A stretch of 64,000 nt of DNA from Myxococcales bacterium UBA1660 (GCA_002320815.1 DCLA01000083.1:1-64000), one strand, 5' to 3'; shown: positions 17,223 to 26,306, numbered from the stretch's first letter. Translations and numbers: made by a program. Notes: a model not told the origin generated them from the letters alone.

Positions 17223-18530
17223 GTGCCCCGGAAGTCACGCCGCGGGCGCGAGGACGACTGGGTTCCGGTCGCCCCTCCCGGGCGCTTCGTGAGACAACCC
17301 CCCGTCGTGCCCGATCCCGCTTCGCTCCAGCCCTGGCTGCTGATCGTCCTCTACGTCGCGACCATCGCCCTGGTGTGGCGACGCAGCGTCTTCTACCGCC
17401 GCTTCGTCATGATCCTCATGGGGATCCTCTGTCTGATCTGGTGGGGCCTGAGCGCCCAGCTCCCCCCCGTCGTCGGGTGGGTCTTCGTGGCGCTGCAGGT
17501 CCTCACCGCGTCGCACTTCGTCCGCCTGGTCCACGCGCGGCTCCGGAGCGTTCCCTACCGCGCGCTCCTGACGATCCCGGCCCATTGGTTCGCGGCGTCG
17601 ACGGTCCTCGCCCTGCCCTTCGCCGTCGCCGCGGCCCTGGGGTACCCCACGCCGCTCTTCGTCGTCGCCTATCTCATCGGTGGCTTCGGCGTGTACCAGT
17701 CGCTGAGCGCGACCCCCGAGGTCATCGACCTGGACCTCGACCGGCGCGACCGCGGCCCCTTGGCGCCCTTGGTCATCGAGCCCGCGCGCGACCCGGACCT
17801 CCACGGCCGCCGCTTCGCGCCCGAGCCCGAGCGCCTGCGGGTGGTTCAGATCACCGATCCCCACCTGGGCCCCTTCATGTCCCCGGCCCAGCTCGCGGCC
17901 ATCTGCCAGCGCGCGGTGGACACCGACCCGGACCTGGTGCTCATCACCGGCGATCTCCTGACCATGGAGAGTCATGGCGCGGTGAAGGCCATCGCCGCCG
18001 CCTTCGCGCCGCTGAAGCAGCTCGAGGGCCGCGTCTTCGCCTGCCACGGCAACCACGACCACGAGGATCCGGCCTCCGTCCGCGAGGGCCTCGAGCGCGC
18101 CGGCGTGCGCCTCCTGGTCGACGAGTGGGCCCGGGTCGAGACCCGCGTGGGTCCGGTCGACGTGATCGGCTCCGACTACCACTGGACCCACCGCGACGAG
18201 AAGACCGCCGCCCTCTTCACGAATCGACCGGACGACGGGACCCCGCGCATCCTCCTGCTGCACAATCCGGGACACATCGGCCACGTCCCCGAGGGGGCCG
18301 TCGATCTGGTCCTCGCCGGCCACACCCACGGGGGCCACGTGGGGCTCCTCTCGCTGGGCTCGGCGTGGACCGTCGTGCGCGGGTTCACCTCGATCCCCGA
18401 CCACGGCCTCTGGGCCCGCGGCGCCGAGCGCCTCTACGTGCACCGGGGCACCGGTCACTACGGCTTCCCGATCCGCCTGGGCGTGCCCCGGGAGGAGTCG
18501 GTGCTCCAGGTCCGCTTCCTGGATCGCTGA
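17223..18530 (+). CDS. Membrane-anchored metallophosphoesterase (calcineurin-like)
   Basis: A 435-residue protein with four or five N-terminal membrane helices (about 38-170) and a C-terminal calcineurin-like phosphoesterase. The metal-binding motifs are in order: ITDPHLG (D-x-H), ITGDLL (GD), CHGNHDHE (GNHD) and LAGHTHGGH (GHTH). They indicate a di-metal centre acting in the cytoplasm or periplasm next to the membrane. This layout matches YkuE/YaeI-type enzymes, some of which act on lipid phosphates; the substrate here is unknown. The GTG start at 17223 follows GATCGGG. The gene is 24 bases after the zinc-ribbon gene and convergent with the next one. Confidence 0.85.
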   Translation: MPRKSRRGREDDWVPVAPPGRFVRQPPVVPDPASLQPWLLIVLYVATIALVWRRSVFYRRFVMILMGILCLIWWGLSAQLPPVVGWVFVALQVLTASHFVRLVHARLRSVPYRALLTIPAHWFAASTVLALPFAVAAALGYPTPLFVVAYLIGGFGVYQSLSATPEVIDLDLDRRDRGPLAPLVIEPARDPDLHGRRFAPEPERLRVVQITDPHLGPFMSPAQLAAICQRAVDTDPDLVLITGDLLTMESHGAVKAIAAAFAPLKQLEGRVFACHGNHDHEDPASVREGLERAGVRLLVDEWARVETRVGPVDVIGSDYHWTHRDEKTAALFTNRPDDGTPRILLLHNPGHIGHVPEGAVDLVLAGHTHGGHVGLLSLGSAWTVVRGFTSIPDHGLWARGAERLYVHRGTGHYGFPIRLGVPREESVLQVRFLDR

Positions 18531-18548
18531 CCGACGGCGGCGCGGCCG

Positions 18549-19082
18549 TCAGCTCTTGCGGTAGTGGATCCGGAAGACGACGTCGCCGGGCAGGTGGTGG
18601 CTCTCGATCTTCACGGTGAGCGTGAGCCGCTGACCGTCCTCGCTGAGGGCCAGGGTGTGCGTCACGGTGGCGTCGTCGGTGGTCATCGTCTGGACCAGGC
18701 GGCCGCGCTGGAAGCGCTGCCGCGCGTTCAAGGGGTCGCCCCAGGGATCATCGATGCGGTGGCGGCTGCCGTCGGCGGCGAAGTCGAGGTCGTACTCCCC
18801 CACCTGCGCCCGGAAGTCGCTCCCCGTGCCCGAGACCACGACCCGGCGGTGGATCGGCGTGCCCGCCTCGAGCCGCCGGCGCGCGATGGGCCGGGAGATG
18901 AAGTTCATGTCGTCGGTGGCCGACTCCACCGCGGCGTCCCGGGCGCGCTCGGCGGGGCCGGCGTCGGAGACCACCCAGGTCCCGGCGAAGCGCTCCTCCG
19001 GCGAGGGCGAGTCCTGGGCGACGGCCACGGCCGGCAGGAGGACGAAGGCGGCGAGGAGGCTGGGGCGGATCATCGTGCGCAT
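18549..19082 (-). CDS. Exported hypothetical protein
   Basis: A 177-residue protein with a typical Sec signal peptide (SLLAAFVLLPAVAVAQD, predicted cleavage AVA/QD near residue 23). The mature part starts with ERFAGTWVVSDAG and ends with a beta-rich segment, like small lipocalin-type beta-barrels whose first strand carries a GTW motif. This is only a structural suggestion. It is convergent with the metallophosphoesterase gene across a short GACGGC/GCCGTC dyad (18533-18550). Confidence 0.7.
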   Translation of the reverse strand: MRTMIRPSLLAAFVLLPAVAVAQDSPSPEERFAGTWVVSDAGPAERARDAAVESATDDMNFISRPIARRRLEAGTPIHRRVVVSGTGSDFRAQVGEYDLDFAADGSRHRIDDPWGDPLNARQRFQRGRLVQTMTTDDATVTHTLALSEDGQRLTLTVKIESHHLPGDVVFRIHYRKS

Positions 19083-19204
19083 CGGACGGGGGAGGCCCGC
19101 GCGGTGTTCAATCGCCGACCCCCGGCCACTCTACCCAATGGCCTCCCGGCCGTCACGATCGCGCGCCGCCCGGGCTGCTGGGGTGGAGTTCGGCAGCCGG
19201 GCGC

Positions 19205-20278
19205 TCACGCGGCCGCGCGGAGCTCGAGCCGTTCCCGCGCCTCCTGGATCGCCCGGCGGACCGCCGCGTCCCACAGGGTCGGCCCCGCGAGGCCGAAGCG
19301 CTCGTAGCGGTCGTGGTCCAGGAGCGCTTGGGGCGCCGACTCCTCGAGCTCGCGCAGGATCCGCTCGGTGCGCACCGGCTCGGCCGCCCGCGCCGCGAGC
19401 GCGCGGAACATCTCCCAGCCGTGCTCGGCGTGGCGCGCCTCGTCGACGGCGATGGTTCGCAGGACCTCGCGGACCCCCGGGTCCAGCGCCGGCGCCGCGA
19501 CCAGCGCCGCCGCCGCGTGCGCCGAGGCGGCCTCGAGGACACAGGACTCGCGGAGGCACTCCTCGGCCAAGGTGCGGAAGGTGGGCGCGCGATCCGGCGG
19601 TAGGATGGCCGCGGGGAACGGCGCCGCGCCGCGACGGCGCCCGTCGATCGAGTGGGCCACCTCGTAGCAGACCCGCGCGTGGGCGATCTCGTCGAGGCCG
19701 TCCCGATGGGCCCACTCCACGAGCAGGCTCTCCGCGCCGACCGCGAGGAGCTGCTGCGCCAGTGAAGCGAAGGCGGCGATGGACGCCGCCTCGGTCGCGG
19801 CCATCGCCCGCCACCCCGCGGCGACCGCGCTCCGGTCGGCGGCGGGCACCGTGAGGGACTCCCGGGGCGCGTCTCGCCACTGGTCTCCGGCCACGTCCTC
19901 GGGGAGCTGCGGGAGACCGCGGCGCCGAAACGCGCGGCCGCGCTGGAAGGGGATCATCGCGATCCCGGCGGCGAACCCGCCGATGGCCGAGAGGATGGGC
20001 ACGGCGAAGCCCAGGATGGCCGCCGCCTTCGCGCGCCCGCTCGGCCGGAGCCGCCCCGAACGAATCCCCAGAACGCCCCCGTAGAACGCGAACACACAGC
20101 TCAGCGCCCACACCCCGAGCGAGGCCCAGACGGCCTCTTCCGATCGACCGGCCTCCACCGCCGCCAGGCACCCGCCACAGGTCAGGATGGGGAAGAGCGC
20201 CAGCCCCAGACCCCACGCCGCCATCTTACGGGCGCGGCGATGGTCGGGGGGCTCGTCGATGTAGGGTTCGTTCGCCAT
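19205..20278 (-). CDS. Membrane protein with C-terminal ferritin-like domain
   Basis: A 357-residue protein with three or so N-terminal membrane helices (about 18-115) and a C-terminal helical bundle. The bundle carries ferritin-like diiron signatures: EAASIAAFASLAQQL and DEIAHARVCYE in the first helix pair, EECLRESCVLEAAS and VDEARHAEHGWEMF in the second. The ExxH/DExxH spacing suggests a metal site, so an oxidase, oxygen-scavenging or metal-handling role is possible. Fusion of such a bundle to membrane helices is unusual. The ATG at 20276-20278 begins MANEPYIDEPP. It is divergent from the next gene with 66 bases between starts. Confidence 0.7.
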   Translation of the reverse strand: MANEPYIDEPPDHRRARKMAAWGLGLALFPILTCGGCLAAVEAGRSEEAVWASLGVWALSCVFAFYGGVLGIRSGRLRPSGRAKAAAILGFAVPILSAIGGFAAGIAMIPFQRGRAFRRRGLPQLPEDVAGDQWRDAPRESLTVPAADRSAVAAGWRAMAATEAASIAAFASLAQQLLAVGAESLLVEWAHRDGLDEIAHARVCYEVAHSIDGRRRGAAPFPAAILPPDRAPTFRTLAEECLRESCVLEAASAHAAAALVAAPALDPGVREVLRTIAVDEARHAEHGWEMFRALAARAAEPVRTERILRELEESAPQALLDHDRYERFGLAGPTLWDAAVRRAIQEARERLELRAAA

Positions 20279-20344
20279 GGGCTCAGGGTAGACGGGGTAG
20301 CGCGCCCGCGACATTCCCGGCGGGAAACGCGTAGGCTGCGGCGC

Positions 20345-21043
20345 ATGAGCAAACCGAGCACCGGCCTCCTCGTGGCCATCGCCGCCGGCGGCGGCTGCCT
20401 GGTGCTCCTCCTGGCGCTTCTCGGAGTGGGCCTCTTCATGGGGTATCGGGACATCTCCGCGCGGGCGACTCCGGCGCCGCCGGTCCTGCCGGCTCCCGCC
20501 GCCGCCCCCGGGTACCTGCGCTACGAACACGCCGGCCGTTGCCCGAACAATCCCGAGCTGGTCCTCGAACGCTTCGTCGTCGAATACCCGGCCGACCACC
20601 GCCCCCTGGCCTGCTGGACCCAGACCCCGCGGCCCTGGTCCTACGTGACCTTCGTCGAGGAGACCCCCGAAGGCTCCGAACAGGTGACCATCGCCTGGTC
20701 TCGCGGCGCGGTGACCCCGGATCTGCTGGCCCAGGCCGCCGACGACCTCGCCCGGCAGCTCGGCGCCGGCCCCACCACCGAGGTCGACCGCACCCCCTTC
20801 GTCGCGCGGGGCGGCGCCTTGGTCCGCCGGGACGGGACCTTCACCGTCCCCGCGACCATCGGGCCCTTCCTCCCCGGCACCTACCTCTTCCGCCAGGTCG
20901 AGGTCCCCGGCCCGGTCGCCGGCGTCAACGTCACCACCATCGTGCCCGTCCGCGAATCCCTGGAGGCCACCCGGACCCGCAGCGAGCCGCTCATGCGACA
21001 CCTGGTGGAGACGTTGGCTTTCGCCCAACCTGCGGCCCCATGA
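20345..21043 (+). CDS. Membrane-anchored protein of unknown function
   Basis: A 232-residue protein with one N-terminal membrane helix (about 7-32, LLVAIAAGGGCLVLLLALLGVGLF), a Pro/Ala-rich linker and an extracytoplasmic domain of about 170 residues that I do not recognise. The ATG at 20345 sits right before the helix. The stop codon overlaps the start of the following hydrolase gene (ATGA), so the two are translationally coupled and probably work together. Confidence 0.7.
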   Translation: MSKPSTGLLVAIAAGGGCLVLLLALLGVGLFMGYRDISARATPAPPVLPAPAAAPGYLRYEHAGRCPNNPELVLERFVVEYPADHRPLACWTQTPRPWSYVTFVEETPEGSEQVTIAWSRGAVTPDLLAQAADDLARQLGAGPTTEVDRTPFVARGGALVRRDGTFTVPATIGPFLPGTYLFRQVEVPGPVAGVNVTTIVPVRESLEATRTRSEPLMRHLVETLAFAQPAAP

Positions 21044-21813
21044 AGGACGAAGCCCGCGCCCGGCCACGGCTCGCCGGCACGCACGTGGTCATCCTGGGCT
21101 GGGCCGGCAGCCGCCCCCGGCAGCTCGCCGCGGTGGGCCGCCACTACCGGCGCGACGGCGCGCAGGTGATCACCCACTGCGCGCGGACCACCCTGGCCAT
21201 GGGTCTCCCCGACGGTTGGTCGAAGGAAGGCCGCGCGGTGGCCGACGCCATCGCCGCCGCCGCGCCCGAGCGCCTGATCGTCCACGCCTTCAGCAACGCT
21301 GGCTTCTGGACCTACGCCGGCACCCTGGAGGCCCTCGCCCCGGCGCTCCGCGATCGCATCGCGGCGGTCGTGGTGGACTCGGCTCCCTGCTCACCGGAGC
21401 ACGTCGAGGCCTTCCACTACGCCTACTACTCGACCAAGGCGATGGTCCCGGTCGTGCTCGGCGCCCTGGGCCGACCGCCGGCGGAGACCCACCCGATCCT
21501 GAGCCCGGCGGTCTGGGCCTTCATGCGCGGCTACTACCACCTCAGCGGTCGACAGATCGCCTGGACCGAACGGAGCACCGGCGCTGTGATCGCCACCGGC
21601 GACTGGGACCATCTGCTGCTCTACTCCGCGGCCGACCAGCTGATCCCGCCGCACTACGTGGAGTCCTTCGCGCACCGACTCCGCGACGCCGGCCGCGGCG
21701 TGGAGGCCGTCCGCTGGGAAGACAGCGCCCACGTGCGCCACATGCTCACCCACCGCGCCGCCTACTTCGGCGCCATCGCCCGCTTCCTCCGCGCCCGCGG
21801 TTTCGACGCGTAG
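21040..21813 (+). CDS. DUF829/TMEM53-like alpha/beta hydrolase
   Basis: A 257-residue alpha/beta-hydrolase-fold protein. It begins HVVILGWAGSRPRQLAAVGRHYR, the hallmark of the DUF829 (TMEM53) family. Candidate triad residues are the Ser in HAFSNAGFW, the Asp in SAADQLIPP and the His in DSAHVRHM. Bacterial members are uncharacterised hydrolases. The ATG at 21040 overlaps the upstream stop (ATGA), so it is coupled to the membrane-anchored protein before it. Confidence 0.8.
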   Translation: MKDEARARPRLAGTHVVILGWAGSRPRQLAAVGRHYRRDGAQVITHCARTTLAMGLPDGWSKEGRAVADAIAAAAPERLIVHAFSNAGFWTYAGTLEALAPALRDRIAAVVVDSAPCSPEHVEAFHYAYYSTKAMVPVVLGALGRPPAETHPILSPAVWAFMRGYYHLSGRQIAWTERSTGAVIATGDWDHLLLYSAADQLIPPHYVESFAHRLRDAGRGVEAVRWEDSAHVRHMLTHRAAYFGAIARFLRARGFDA

Positions 21814-21956
21814 CCGGGTCCTTCCGAGCGCAGCCCTACTCCGGGCGCCGCACCACGAGATCGAGCATCAGGGGGAGCCGCGCCGTTGGGAGCACGCGTG
21901 GCCTCGGTCCGCTCGTCCCCCATGGGCGGCGAGCGTACCCGAGGCTGGTCACACCG

Positions 21957-22196
21957 TCAGCGCACGCGAGCGCGCGACCGGCCCCGGCCGCGACCACGTC
22001 CCCGGTTTCGACCGCGGCCACGACCCCGGCCGTTGCCGCGGGCGCGGGTGCGGGTGCGGCGACCACGGCGACGCCGGCGCCCCCGCCCGGGGTGCGCGTG
22101 GGCCACGCAGCCGACGCCGAAGAGGCCCATCAGCATCATCATCAGCAGGCCGAAGAAGCCTCGGCGGGTCGTGTTCTCGAGGGGCGATTCGTTCAT
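21957..22196 (-). CDS. Small Tat-like/membrane protein with Arg-Gly-rich tail
   Basis: A 79-residue product. It starts MNESPLENTTRRGFFGLL, which resembles a twin-arginine signal (TRRGFF) followed by a Met/Leu-rich hydrophobic stretch ending in FGVGC, and then an almost pure Arg/Gly/Thr tail (about 40 residues of RGRGR type). The tail region is low-complexity DNA open in several frames, so the exact C-terminus is uncertain. The hydrophobic N-terminus makes this frame the best candidate. Function unknown; an RG-rich extracytoplasmic tail would be strongly basic and could bind acidic polymers. Confidence 0.45.
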   Translation of the reverse strand: MNESPLENTTRRGFFGLLMMMLMGLFGVGCVAHAHPGRGRRRRRGRRTRTRARGNGRGRGRGRNRGRGRGRGRSRARVR

Positions 22197-22373
22197 ATCG
22201 GGCCGGGACGGCGAAGAGAGCGGCATTATTTCATCCAGGGGGTGAGTTCACGGCTCCACTGGAGCCACACCCGAGGATAGCGAAGGGGCCTCGCCTTGGG
22301 AACGCCCCGTGCCGGGCGCCCCCACCCTGGGGCTTTCGGTCCGGGGGAGAATCCCCATCGCCGTCGCCCGCGC

Positions 22374-23771
22374 TCAGCCGTGGACGGGGGGAAGACGGTC
22401 GCGCCAGGGCGCGGCCTCTTCCAGCTCGTAAGCGAGCTCCAGCAAGGTCCTCTCGCCACCCCGGGGCGCCGCGAAGTGCATCCCGATGGGCCACCCCTCG
22501 GGGTGCACCTGCAGGTGTACGCTCATCGCTGGGACCATCGCCGGGTTGTGCACCGCCGTGTACCCCGCGAGCCGCTCCATCCCCGCCATCAGCTCCGCCG
22601 GGTCCCGCTCCGGGTGCAACGTCCCGAGCTCCCAGAGATCGATGGGCAGGGTCGGACAGAGCACCGCGTTCCAGTCGGCCAAGTAGGTCGCCATCGCCTC
22701 GCCGATGCGCGCGACCGCGGCCAGCGCCTGCTCCAGCGCGGCCGGTCCCCGGCTGCGGAAGCGCTCCCGGACGAAGAGGGTGAAGGGCTCGAGCTCCTCT
22801 TCCCCAGGCTCCCGGCCCAGCATCGGCGCGACCATCGCGCTCATCTGCTCCACGCCGAAGCCCGCCAAGGTGAAGAAGGCGTCGCCCACTTCGTGTCCAT
22901 CGATGGGCGGCGGCGGGACGACCGACACGTCGTGCCCCAGCTCCGCGCAGAGCGCGCGCGTGGCCGCCAGGGCGGCGCGGTTGGCTTCGGTCGGCGCCGC
23001 ACCGGTGAGGGTCGTCTCGTAGACCCCGATCCGCAGCCGCCGGCTCGACGGCCCCGCCACGAAGCCCACCGGCGGCCCCGCGGGTCCCTCGTCGCGCTCG
23101 GTCAGCGCCAGGAGTCGCGCGCTGTCCCGCACGCTCCAGCTCACGAAGTGCTCCACCAAGAGCCCGTCCATGTCGCTCGGGCCCGCCGCGCGCATCCGGC
23201 GCCCCCCGGGCTTGAAGCCGAAGACCCCGTTCATCGCCGCCGGCCCCCGGATCGACCCGCCCCCATCGCTCGCGTGGGCGAAGGGCACCATCCGCGCGGC
23301 CACCGCCGCCGCCGAACCGCCGGACGACCCGCCCGCCGAACGCGCGAGATCCCAGGGGTTGTGGGTCGGCCCTTCGAGCAGCGACTCGGTGCTCCCCAGG
23401 AGCCCGAGTTCGGACGTCGTGGTCTTCCCCAGGACGACGAGCCCCGCGGCCTCCAGCGCGTCGACGTAGGGCGTCCGGTCCCGGGCGACGTTCGCCCCGA
23501 AGAGGCGGCACCCCATCGCGTGACGCTGGCCGGGCACGCCGAGCAGATCCTTGGCCAGGGTGGGCACTCCCCCGAAGGCGCCGCTCGGAGTCTGCCGAGC
23601 CCGGTCCCGGGCCTGCTCGAACGCCGTACTCGCCAACGCGTGCACCCGGGGCTCGACCGCCTCGATACGGTCGATGGCCGCGTCGACCAGCTCGAGGGCG
23701 CTCACCTCCCCCGCGCGCACCAGGGCCGCCTGCGCGGTCCCATCCAGTCTCCCGATCTCGTCATGATCCAT
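22374..23771 (-). CDS. Amidase signature family hydrolase
   Basis: A 465-residue amidase. The Ser-cisSer-Lys triad is visible: Lys74 (PTLAKDL), Ser149 in AGGSSGGS and the nucleophile Ser173 in SDGGGSIRGPA, with the spacing known from fatty acid amide hydrolase. Such enzymes release ammonia from amides; subfamilies act on aryl, acyl or cyclic amides, and which one applies here is unclear. It is missing the GatA partner genes, so it is not likely the tRNA amidotransferase. Its start overlaps the end of the TetR gene by 11 bases, which indicates an operon (TetR first) and local regulation by that repressor. Confidence 0.88.
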   Translation of the reverse strand: MDHDEIGRLDGTAQAALVRAGEVSALELVDAAIDRIEAVEPRVHALASTAFEQARDRARQTPSGAFGGVPTLAKDLLGVPGQRHAMGCRLFGANVARDRTPYVDALEAAGLVVLGKTTTSELGLLGSTESLLEGPTHNPWDLARSAGGSSGGSAAAVAARMVPFAHASDGGGSIRGPAAMNGVFGFKPGGRRMRAAGPSDMDGLLVEHFVSWSVRDSARLLALTERDEGPAGPPVGFVAGPSSRRLRIGVYETTLTGAAPTEANRAALAATRALCAELGHDVSVVPPPPIDGHEVGDAFFTLAGFGVEQMSAMVAPMLGREPGEEELEPFTLFVRERFRSRGPAALEQALAAVARIGEAMATYLADWNAVLCPTLPIDLWELGTLHPERDPAELMAGMERLAGYTAVHNPAMVPAMSVHLQVHPEGWPIGMHFAAPRGGERTLLELAYELEEAAPWRDRLPPVHG

Positions 23772-24387
23772 GGCTCACCCATTCCTGCAGCCCGCGGAGG
23801 CCGCCCAGCTGGTAACTCCAGAAGGCCGCGAAGGCCTCGCGAATCGCGTCCTCGGTCTCGTTCTCCCGGAGGATCGAGACCAGGGTCTGCGCGGTGTTCT
23901 CGAACACCCGCTCCAGGGTCCGCCGGATCACCGCCGGCAGCCGCCGGCTCCCCGCCCGCTCGCGCAGCGCGGCGGTCGAGGGCTTCATCAGCGCCTGGAC
24001 GAAGCGGTCGCGGTAGCCCTCCCATCGCGTGCCCTCGGCCCCCGCGAGGAGCACCACCACCACCTCTCGGTGCGCCACCCAGAACGCCAGGAGCGCCTCG
24101 CCATCGCGCTGCGCCGCGGGGTCCAGACGGGTCAGGTCCTCGGTGCGGACGAGGGACCCCACCCGCCGCCGCAGGAGCCCCAGGTGGTCCTCGGCGATCG
24201 CCTCGGTGACGACCACGTCGAAGAGGACGTCCTTGCTCTCGAAGTAGCGGTAGAGGTTCCCCGTCGAGACCCCGGCTTCCCGGGCGATGGCCGCCATGGT
24301 GGCCCCCCGGTACCCCGCCCGGGCGAAGACCCGCGCGCCCGCCGCTTCCATCCGCTCCTTCACCTCGACCTTGAGCTGCTGCGCCAT
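23761..24387 (-). CDS. TetR family regulator of the amidase operon
   Basis: A 208-residue TetR-type regulator. The N-terminal HTH (about 10-56) reads AGARVFARAGYRGATMAAIAREAGVSTGNLYRYFESKDVLF; the C-terminal ligand domain is not diagnostic. The ATG at 24385-24387 begins MAQQLKVEVKERM. Its 3' end overlaps the amidase start by 11 bases. A 15-base palindrome just upstream (24402-24416) is a likely operator, also in position to affect the divergent sulfurtransferase gene. Confidence 0.87.
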   Translation of the reverse strand: MAQQLKVEVKERMEAAGARVFARAGYRGATMAAIAREAGVSTGNLYRYFESKDVLFDVVVTEAIAEDHLGLLRRRVGSLVRTEDLTRLDPAAQRDGEALLAFWVAHREVVVVLLAGAEGTRWEGYRDRFVQALMKPSTAALRERAGSRRLPAVIRRTLERVFENTAQTLVSILRENETEDAIREAFAAFWSYQLGGLRGLQEWVSHGS

Positions 24388-24401
24388 ACCGAGACTAATA
24401 A

Positions 24402-24416
24402 TGAACGAGTTGTTCA
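24402..24416. promoter_or_regulatory. Candidate TetR operator
   Basis: TGAAC-N5-GTTCA lies 15 bases upstream of the tetR start and 56 bases before the divergent sulfurtransferase gene. It sits in the AT-richest part of the intergenic region, where promoter elements are expected. Confidence 0.5.
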
Positions 24417-24471
24417 CGATTGTCCAACGGAGAACGGCGACACTCGCGACGAAGCGGCGTACGCTCCCGCC

Positions 24472-25275
24472 ATGCAGACCCTCGTCACCGCCGAAGAGGC
24501 CCTGGGAAACCGCGGACTCGTCCGCTTCATCGACGCGCGCCGCGACGCGGAGGCCTACGCGACGGCCCACGTGGCCGGCGCCGTCCATGCCGATCTGGAG
24601 ACCGATCTGTCCGCGGTGGACGACCCCGCCGCGGGCGGACGGCATCCGCTGCCCACCCCGGCCGCGTGGGCAGCTACCCTCGGCGCCTGGGGCATCACGC
24701 CGGAGACTCAGGTCTACGTCTACGACGACACCGGCGGCGCCGTCGCCGCGGCCCGTACGTGGTGGATGCTCCACGCCGCCGGTCACCGGCGCGCCGCGGT
24801 CGTCGACGGCGGCTGGGCCGCGCTCTGCGACGCGGGCGCGCCGCTCTCCAACGACGCCCCCGAGCCCGCGGACACCGCGCCCGGCCCCTTCGCCGAGTGG
24901 CAGCTCCCCACCGTGGACTTCGCCGAGGTCGCCGATCGCCGCGAACGGGCGGACTCTCGATTGATCGACGTCCGCGCCGCCAAGCGCTGGCGCGGGGACA
25001 CCGAGCCCCTCGACCCCGTCGCGGGCCACATCCCCGGCAGCGTGAACCTCCCGCTCACCGAGAACCTGGGCCCCGACGGTCACTTCCTCCCCGCCGCCGA
25101 GCTCCGCGCGACGTACCTCGAGGCCCTGGGCGGCGTACCGCCGGAGCGAGCGATCCTCCAGTGCGGCTCCGGCGTCACCGCCTGCCATGGGCTCCTGGCG
25201 ATGGCCCACGCCGGCCTCCCCGGCGCGGCGCTCTACGTGGGCTCGTGGAGCGAGTGGTGCCGCCGAGTCCCCTGA
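24472..25275 (+). CDS. Two-domain sulfurtransferase (rhodanese/3-mercaptopyruvate type)
   Basis: A 267-residue tandem rhodanese. The N-terminal domain (about 1-125) has the fold motifs (DARRDAEAYATAHVAGAV) but an Asp at the catalytic position, as usual for the inactive half. The C-terminal domain has the active-site loop CGSGVTA with Cys231, which is the form typical of 3-mercaptopyruvate sulfurtransferase rather than thiosulfate rhodanese. The ATG at 24472 fits the domain start. It is divergent from tetR across the candidate operator. Confidence 0.88.
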   Translation: MQTLVTAEEALGNRGLVRFIDARRDAEAYATAHVAGAVHADLETDLSAVDDPAAGGRHPLPTPAAWAATLGAWGITPETQVYVYDDTGGAVAAARTWWMLHAAGHRRAAVVDGGWAALCDAGAPLSNDAPEPADTAPGPFAEWQLPTVDFAEVADRRERADSRLIDVRAAKRWRGDTEPLDPVAGHIPGSVNLPLTENLGPDGHFLPAAELRATYLEALGGVPPERAILQCGSGVTACHGLLAMAHAGLPGAALYVGSWSEWCRRVP

Positions 25276-25337
25276 TGGCGATGGGGTGAGCACCCGCTGC
25301 CGCCCGGGCTCGGACCCGTGGTAGATCGCCAGCGGCC

Positions 25338-26306
25338 ATGCCCACGATCACCCAGCTCGAGTACGTCCTCGCGGTTCACAAGACCGGTCACTTCGGGCGG
25401 GCCGCGCGGGATCTGGGGATCTCCCAGCCCACCCTGAGCAGCCAGATCCAGAAGGTCGAGCAGGAGCTGGGGCTGACCCTCTTCGATCGGCAGGCGAAGC
25501 CGATCGCCCTCACCAGCCAGGCCCGGCCGCTGATCGAGCCCATGCGCGCGGTGGTCGTCGCCCACGAGCGGCTCCTCGCCGCGGCCAGCGGGACCAGCGA
25601 GGACATCGCCGGGCCCTTCTCCCTCGGGGTGATCCCCACCCTCGCGCCCTACGTACTCCCCTGGTTCCTGGGCGAGTTCGCCGAGCGCCATCCGGAGGTG
25701 GAGCTCTCGGTCTTCGAGCGCCCCACCGACGAGATCCTCACCGAGATCGGCGCGAGCCGGATGGACGCCGCCATCCTGGCAACGCCCCTCGACGAGCCCT
25801 CGATCCACGAGGAGCTCCTCTTCTACGACCCCTTCTATCTCTACGCCCACGCCGACGAGCCGTTGCTCGAGCAGGACGCGATCACCGTCGACGACATCGA
25901 CTCGCGGAAGCTCTGGCTCCTGGAGGACGGCCACTGCTTCCGGGCCCAGGTGATCAACCTCTGCGGCCTCCATCAGCGGCAGCAGCTCGGCTCGGTGCGC
26001 TTCGCCGGCGGCAGCTTCGAGACCCTCCGCTACCTCATCGACGCCTCGGAGGGCTACACCCTGGTCCCCGAGACCTTCGCCCGGACCCTCTCGCGGAAGG
26101 TGCGCAAGCGGTCGATCCGGCCCTTCGACGAGCGCATCCCCACCCGCGAGGTGAGCATCGTCTCACACCGCCTGAGCTGGAAGTCGGAGATCCGTAACGC
26201 GATCGCCGAGGTGGTCATCGAACGCATGCCCCACTGTTTTCAGCGGGAGCTGGCCGAGGAAGAGGTCATGCCCATCCGGGTCGGGCCCCAGCCCGGCCGA
26301 CCATAG
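25338..26306 (+). CDS. oxyR: Hydrogen peroxide sensor OxyR
   Basis: A 322-residue LysR-type regulator. The N-terminal winged HTH (about 1-60; FGRAARDLGISQPTLSSQIQKVEQELG) is followed by the sensor domain with the OxyR redox pair Cys200 and Cys209 in EDGHCFRAQVINLCG, nearly as in E. coli (C199/C208). Peroxide oxidises these to a disulfide, which turns the protein into an activator. ahpC and ahpF follow in the same direction. An OxyR-type operator starts inside its own stop codon, so oxyR is placed to control the next gene directly. Confidence 0.93.
   Translation: MPTITQLEYVLAVHKTGHFGRAARDLGISQPTLSSQIQKVEQELGLTLFDRQAKPIALTSQARPLIEPMRAVVVAHERLLAAASGTSEDIAGPFSLGVIPTLAPYVLPWFLGEFAERHPEVELSVFERPTDEILTEIGASRMDAAILATPLDEPSIHEELLFYDPFYLYAHADEPLLEQDAITVDDIDSRKLWLLEDGHCFRAQVINLCGLHQRQQLGSVRFAGGSFETLRYLIDASEGYTLVPETFARTLSRKVRKRSIRPFDERIPTREVSIVSHRLSWKSEIRNAIAEVVIERMPHCFQRELAEEEVMPIRVGPQPGRP

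Noticed and set aside
21886..22245. Arg/Pro-rich plus-strand frame of 119 codons
   Set aside because: It is the mirror of the RG-rich minus-strand frame, with no start signal or recognisable domain.
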